Shown here in pieces: positions 62,607-64,000 of a stretch of DNA of 64,000 bases; positions within the stretch are counted from its first letter, which is position 1, and every line of letters begins with the position of its first letter. The notes below the pieces were generated by a model. That model ran no database searches and was not told the origin of the DNA. It saw only the letters and a program-made list of their open reading frames with translations. Source of the DNA: Ilumatobacteraceae bacterium (GTDB lineage Bacteria > Actinomycetota > Acidimicrobiia > Acidimicrobiales > Ilumatobacteraceae); contig JAJTEQ010000005.1 of assembly GCA_021298195.1 (NCBI GenBank), positions 23,033 to 87,032 of the forward strand, in the 5' to 3' direction. Made by a program: the position numbers and the translations under genes.

Positions 62607-63977
62607 ATGCAGAAGACCAGCGCACGTCGCTTTGGTGCCCTGCTCGTCGGTTTTGCACTCGTGGGCGCTGTCGCCTGCGGCGGCGACGACGAGTCGGCTC
62701 CGGCGACCGAAGCACCGTCCACCGAGGCTCCCAGCACCGAGGCCCCGTCCACCGAGGCTCCGGCCGGTGGCGAGCTCGAGGGACTCAAGGGCACCACTCC
62801 GCTCGTCGATCTTTCCGACGAGTGGAAGCAGGCAATCAGCGACTTCTGGGTCGCCGAGGGCAATGAGGCTCTCAACGACTGGAGCTACGCAGCGGAGTCG
62901 TTCGACGCCGTCATGCTGATCGCTCTCGCTGCCGAGAAGGCCCAAACTGACGGGTCGGCTTTGGCAAACGAGATCGTCGCCGTTTCTAAGGACGGAGAGA
63001 AGTGCTCCGACTGGACGACCTGCGTCGACCTCATCAAGGCCGGAACCGACATTGACTTCGAAGGTGTGTCGGGACCGAACACCCTGAACGGCAACGGTGA
63101 GCCTCTCGAGGCCTCCTATGGCGTTCTGAACTTCGGCGCCGACAACCGCATCGACGACGAGCTCACCACGTTCATCCCCGCTTCGGCGCCTGAGTCGGCC
63201 GTGTTGCCGCTTGCGTCCGCTGGCGTGGAGCGCGACGGTGACGGCGTGCTGAAGCTCGGTGGCTTGCTGCCCGAGACCGGCTCGCTCGCCTTCCTTGGCG
63301 CGCCGATGATCGCCGGTGTCGAGTACGCCGTCAGCATCATCAACGAGGCCGGTGGCGTTCTCGGAAATCCGGTCGAGTACTCGCCCGGCGACTCCGGTGA
63401 CACCAGCACCGACACCGCCAGCGTGACCGTGGACCGTCTCCTCAGCGAGAACGTCGACGCCATCATCGGTGCGGCCTCATCCTCGGTGTCGTTGACCGTC
63501 ATCGACAAGATCACCCAGGCCGGTGTGATCCAGTTCAGCCCGGCGAACACCTCGCTGAAGCTTGTGGATTATGCCGACAATGGCCTCTACTTCCGTAACG
63601 CTCCCCCGGACAGCCTCCAGGGTGCGGTGCTCGCCGGCTTGGTTGCCGAGGACGGAAACGCTTCGGCGTACATCCTGGCCCTCGACGATGCGTACGGCAC
63701 GAGCCTCGCCAACGTTGCCGAATCGGTGCTCGCCGATTCGGGCGTGGAAGTCCTCGGCAAGAAGATCTACGACCCGGCTGCGACCTCGTTCGACGCCGAG
63801 ATCGCCGAGATCGTCGCTGCCGATCCGGACGCCATCATCCTGATCTCGTTCGACGAGGCCAGCCGCATCCTGCGGACCATGGTCGAGAACGGCATCGGCC
63901 CCAAGAGCAAGGCTGTCTACGGTGTGGACGGCTTCATTGGTAACGCGCTCGGCGAGAACTTCGACGCCGGCAAGTGA
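62607..63977 (+). CDS. Branched-chain-type ABC substrate-binding lipoprotein with permuted lobes
   Basis: A 456-residue type I periplasmic binding protein (Peripla_BP_6). Residues 1-24 are a lipoprotein signal ending VACGG, and residues 32-52 are PSTEA-like repeats. Residues 55-190 look like the usual C-terminal part of the fold (LKGTTPLVDLSDEW, WSYAAESFDAVMLIALAAE, Cys133/139, DFEGVSGP, ASYGVLNFG). Residues 211-456 look like the usual N-terminal part (VLKLGGLLPETGSLAFLGAP, YAVSIINEAGGVLG, GAASSSVSLTVID, FSPANTS) and end at YGVDGFIGNALGENFDAGK, just where the first segment would normally continue. This is either a true circular permutation or a join between paralogous copies. AGGGGGAGAAACA before the ATG is a good ribosome site. 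Confidence 0.85.
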   Translation: MQKTSARRFGALLVGFALVGAVACGGDDESAPATEAPSTEAPSTEAPSTEAPAGGELEGLKGTTPLVDLSDEWKQAISDFWVAEGNEALNDWSYAAESFDAVMLIALAAEKAQTDGSALANEIVAVSKDGEKCSDWTTCVDLIKAGTDIDFEGVSGPNTLNGNGEPLEASYGVLNFGADNRIDDELTTFIPASAPESAVLPLASAGVERDGDGVLKLGGLLPETGSLAFLGAPMIAGVEYAVSIINEAGGVLGNPVEYSPGDSGDTSTDTASVTVDRLLSENVDAIIGAASSSVSLTVIDKITQAGVIQFSPANTSLKLVDYADNGLYFRNAPPDSLQGAVLAGLVAEDGNASAYILALDDAYGTSLANVAESVLADSGVEVLGKKIYDPAATSFDAEIAEIVAADPDAIILISFDEASRILRTMVENGIGPKSKAVYGVDGFIGNALGENFDAGK

Positions 63978-64000
63978 TCCTGTAGTTCCTCGGAACTGGA

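Overview
The window is high-GC, gene-dense bacterial DNA from an actinobacterium, most likely of the class Acidimicrobiia (an Ilumatobacter- or Microtrichales-like lineage; this placement is inference). The supporting markers are a mycothiol ligase (mshC), an F420:NADPH oxidoreductase and an F420/LLM-type oxidoreductase, phosphatidyl-inositol mannoside genes (PIP synthase, PatA-like, PimA-like), the proteasome activator Bpa, an InhA-like enoyl-ACP reductase, DnaE1 with an intact PHP domain, and DUF3151. I see no tRNA, rRNA, CRISPR array, transposase or prophage. No gene-free stretch exceeds 300 bases. About 70 genes are called, most on the minus strand and many joined by 1-4 base ATGA, GTGA or TGATG overlaps.

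Layout (the minus strand reads right to left). 24.6-0 kb is a block whose order matches what I recall of Mycobacterium: thrS, HIT protein, pgsA, patA, (pimA), pdxS, pdxT, yebC, ruvC-ruvA-ruvB, queA, tgt, yajC, secD, secF. It is interrupted between patA and pimA by a lipoprotein/adaptor/ABC exporter operon and a plus-strand LLM oxidoreductase, and between pimA and pdxS by lemA, htpX and a DUF3048 lipoprotein. 24.6-31 kb carries lipid and redox genes: a PlsC acyltransferase, mshC-fno, fabI/inhA, a thiolase with its DUF35 partner, and a nitroreductase. 31-36.9 kb holds dnaE1, bpa, a phosphodiesterase and an Rrf2 regulator. 36.9-47.2 kb is a long tightly packed operon: alaS, ruvX, mltG, aroE, aroC, aroK, aroB, aroQ, a pepQ-like gene, efp and nusB. 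47-64 kb is mixed housekeeping: typA, an RNase D/rhodanese/mobA/DUF3151 cluster, M18 peptidase, cmk, guaB1, tsaC, a J-domain protein, an enoyl-CoA hydratase and a branched-chain-type substrate-binding lipoprotein.

The most unusual observations are as follows. (1) The substrate-binding protein at the right end looks circularly permuted: its C-terminal lobe segment sits before its N-terminal lobe. (2) The ABC-exporter adaptor has a peptidoglycan-binding domain and three Calx-beta domains inserted where Gram-negative adaptors carry a coiled-coil hairpin. (3) Its ATPase gene begins with six 12-bp repeats, each holding an in-frame ATG. (4) Six 24-bp near-palindromic repeats exactly fill the gap between two convergent stop codons. 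(5) secD is split by a perfect 56-bp tandem duplication that accounts for the frameshift.

Many transcription units have a TANNNT hexamer 6-9 nt upstream of the start codon and no Shine-Dalgarno sequence, which points to widespread leaderless transcription. Others, such as dnaE1, efp, fabI, the thiolase gene and yajC, have a recognisable Shine-Dalgarno sequence.
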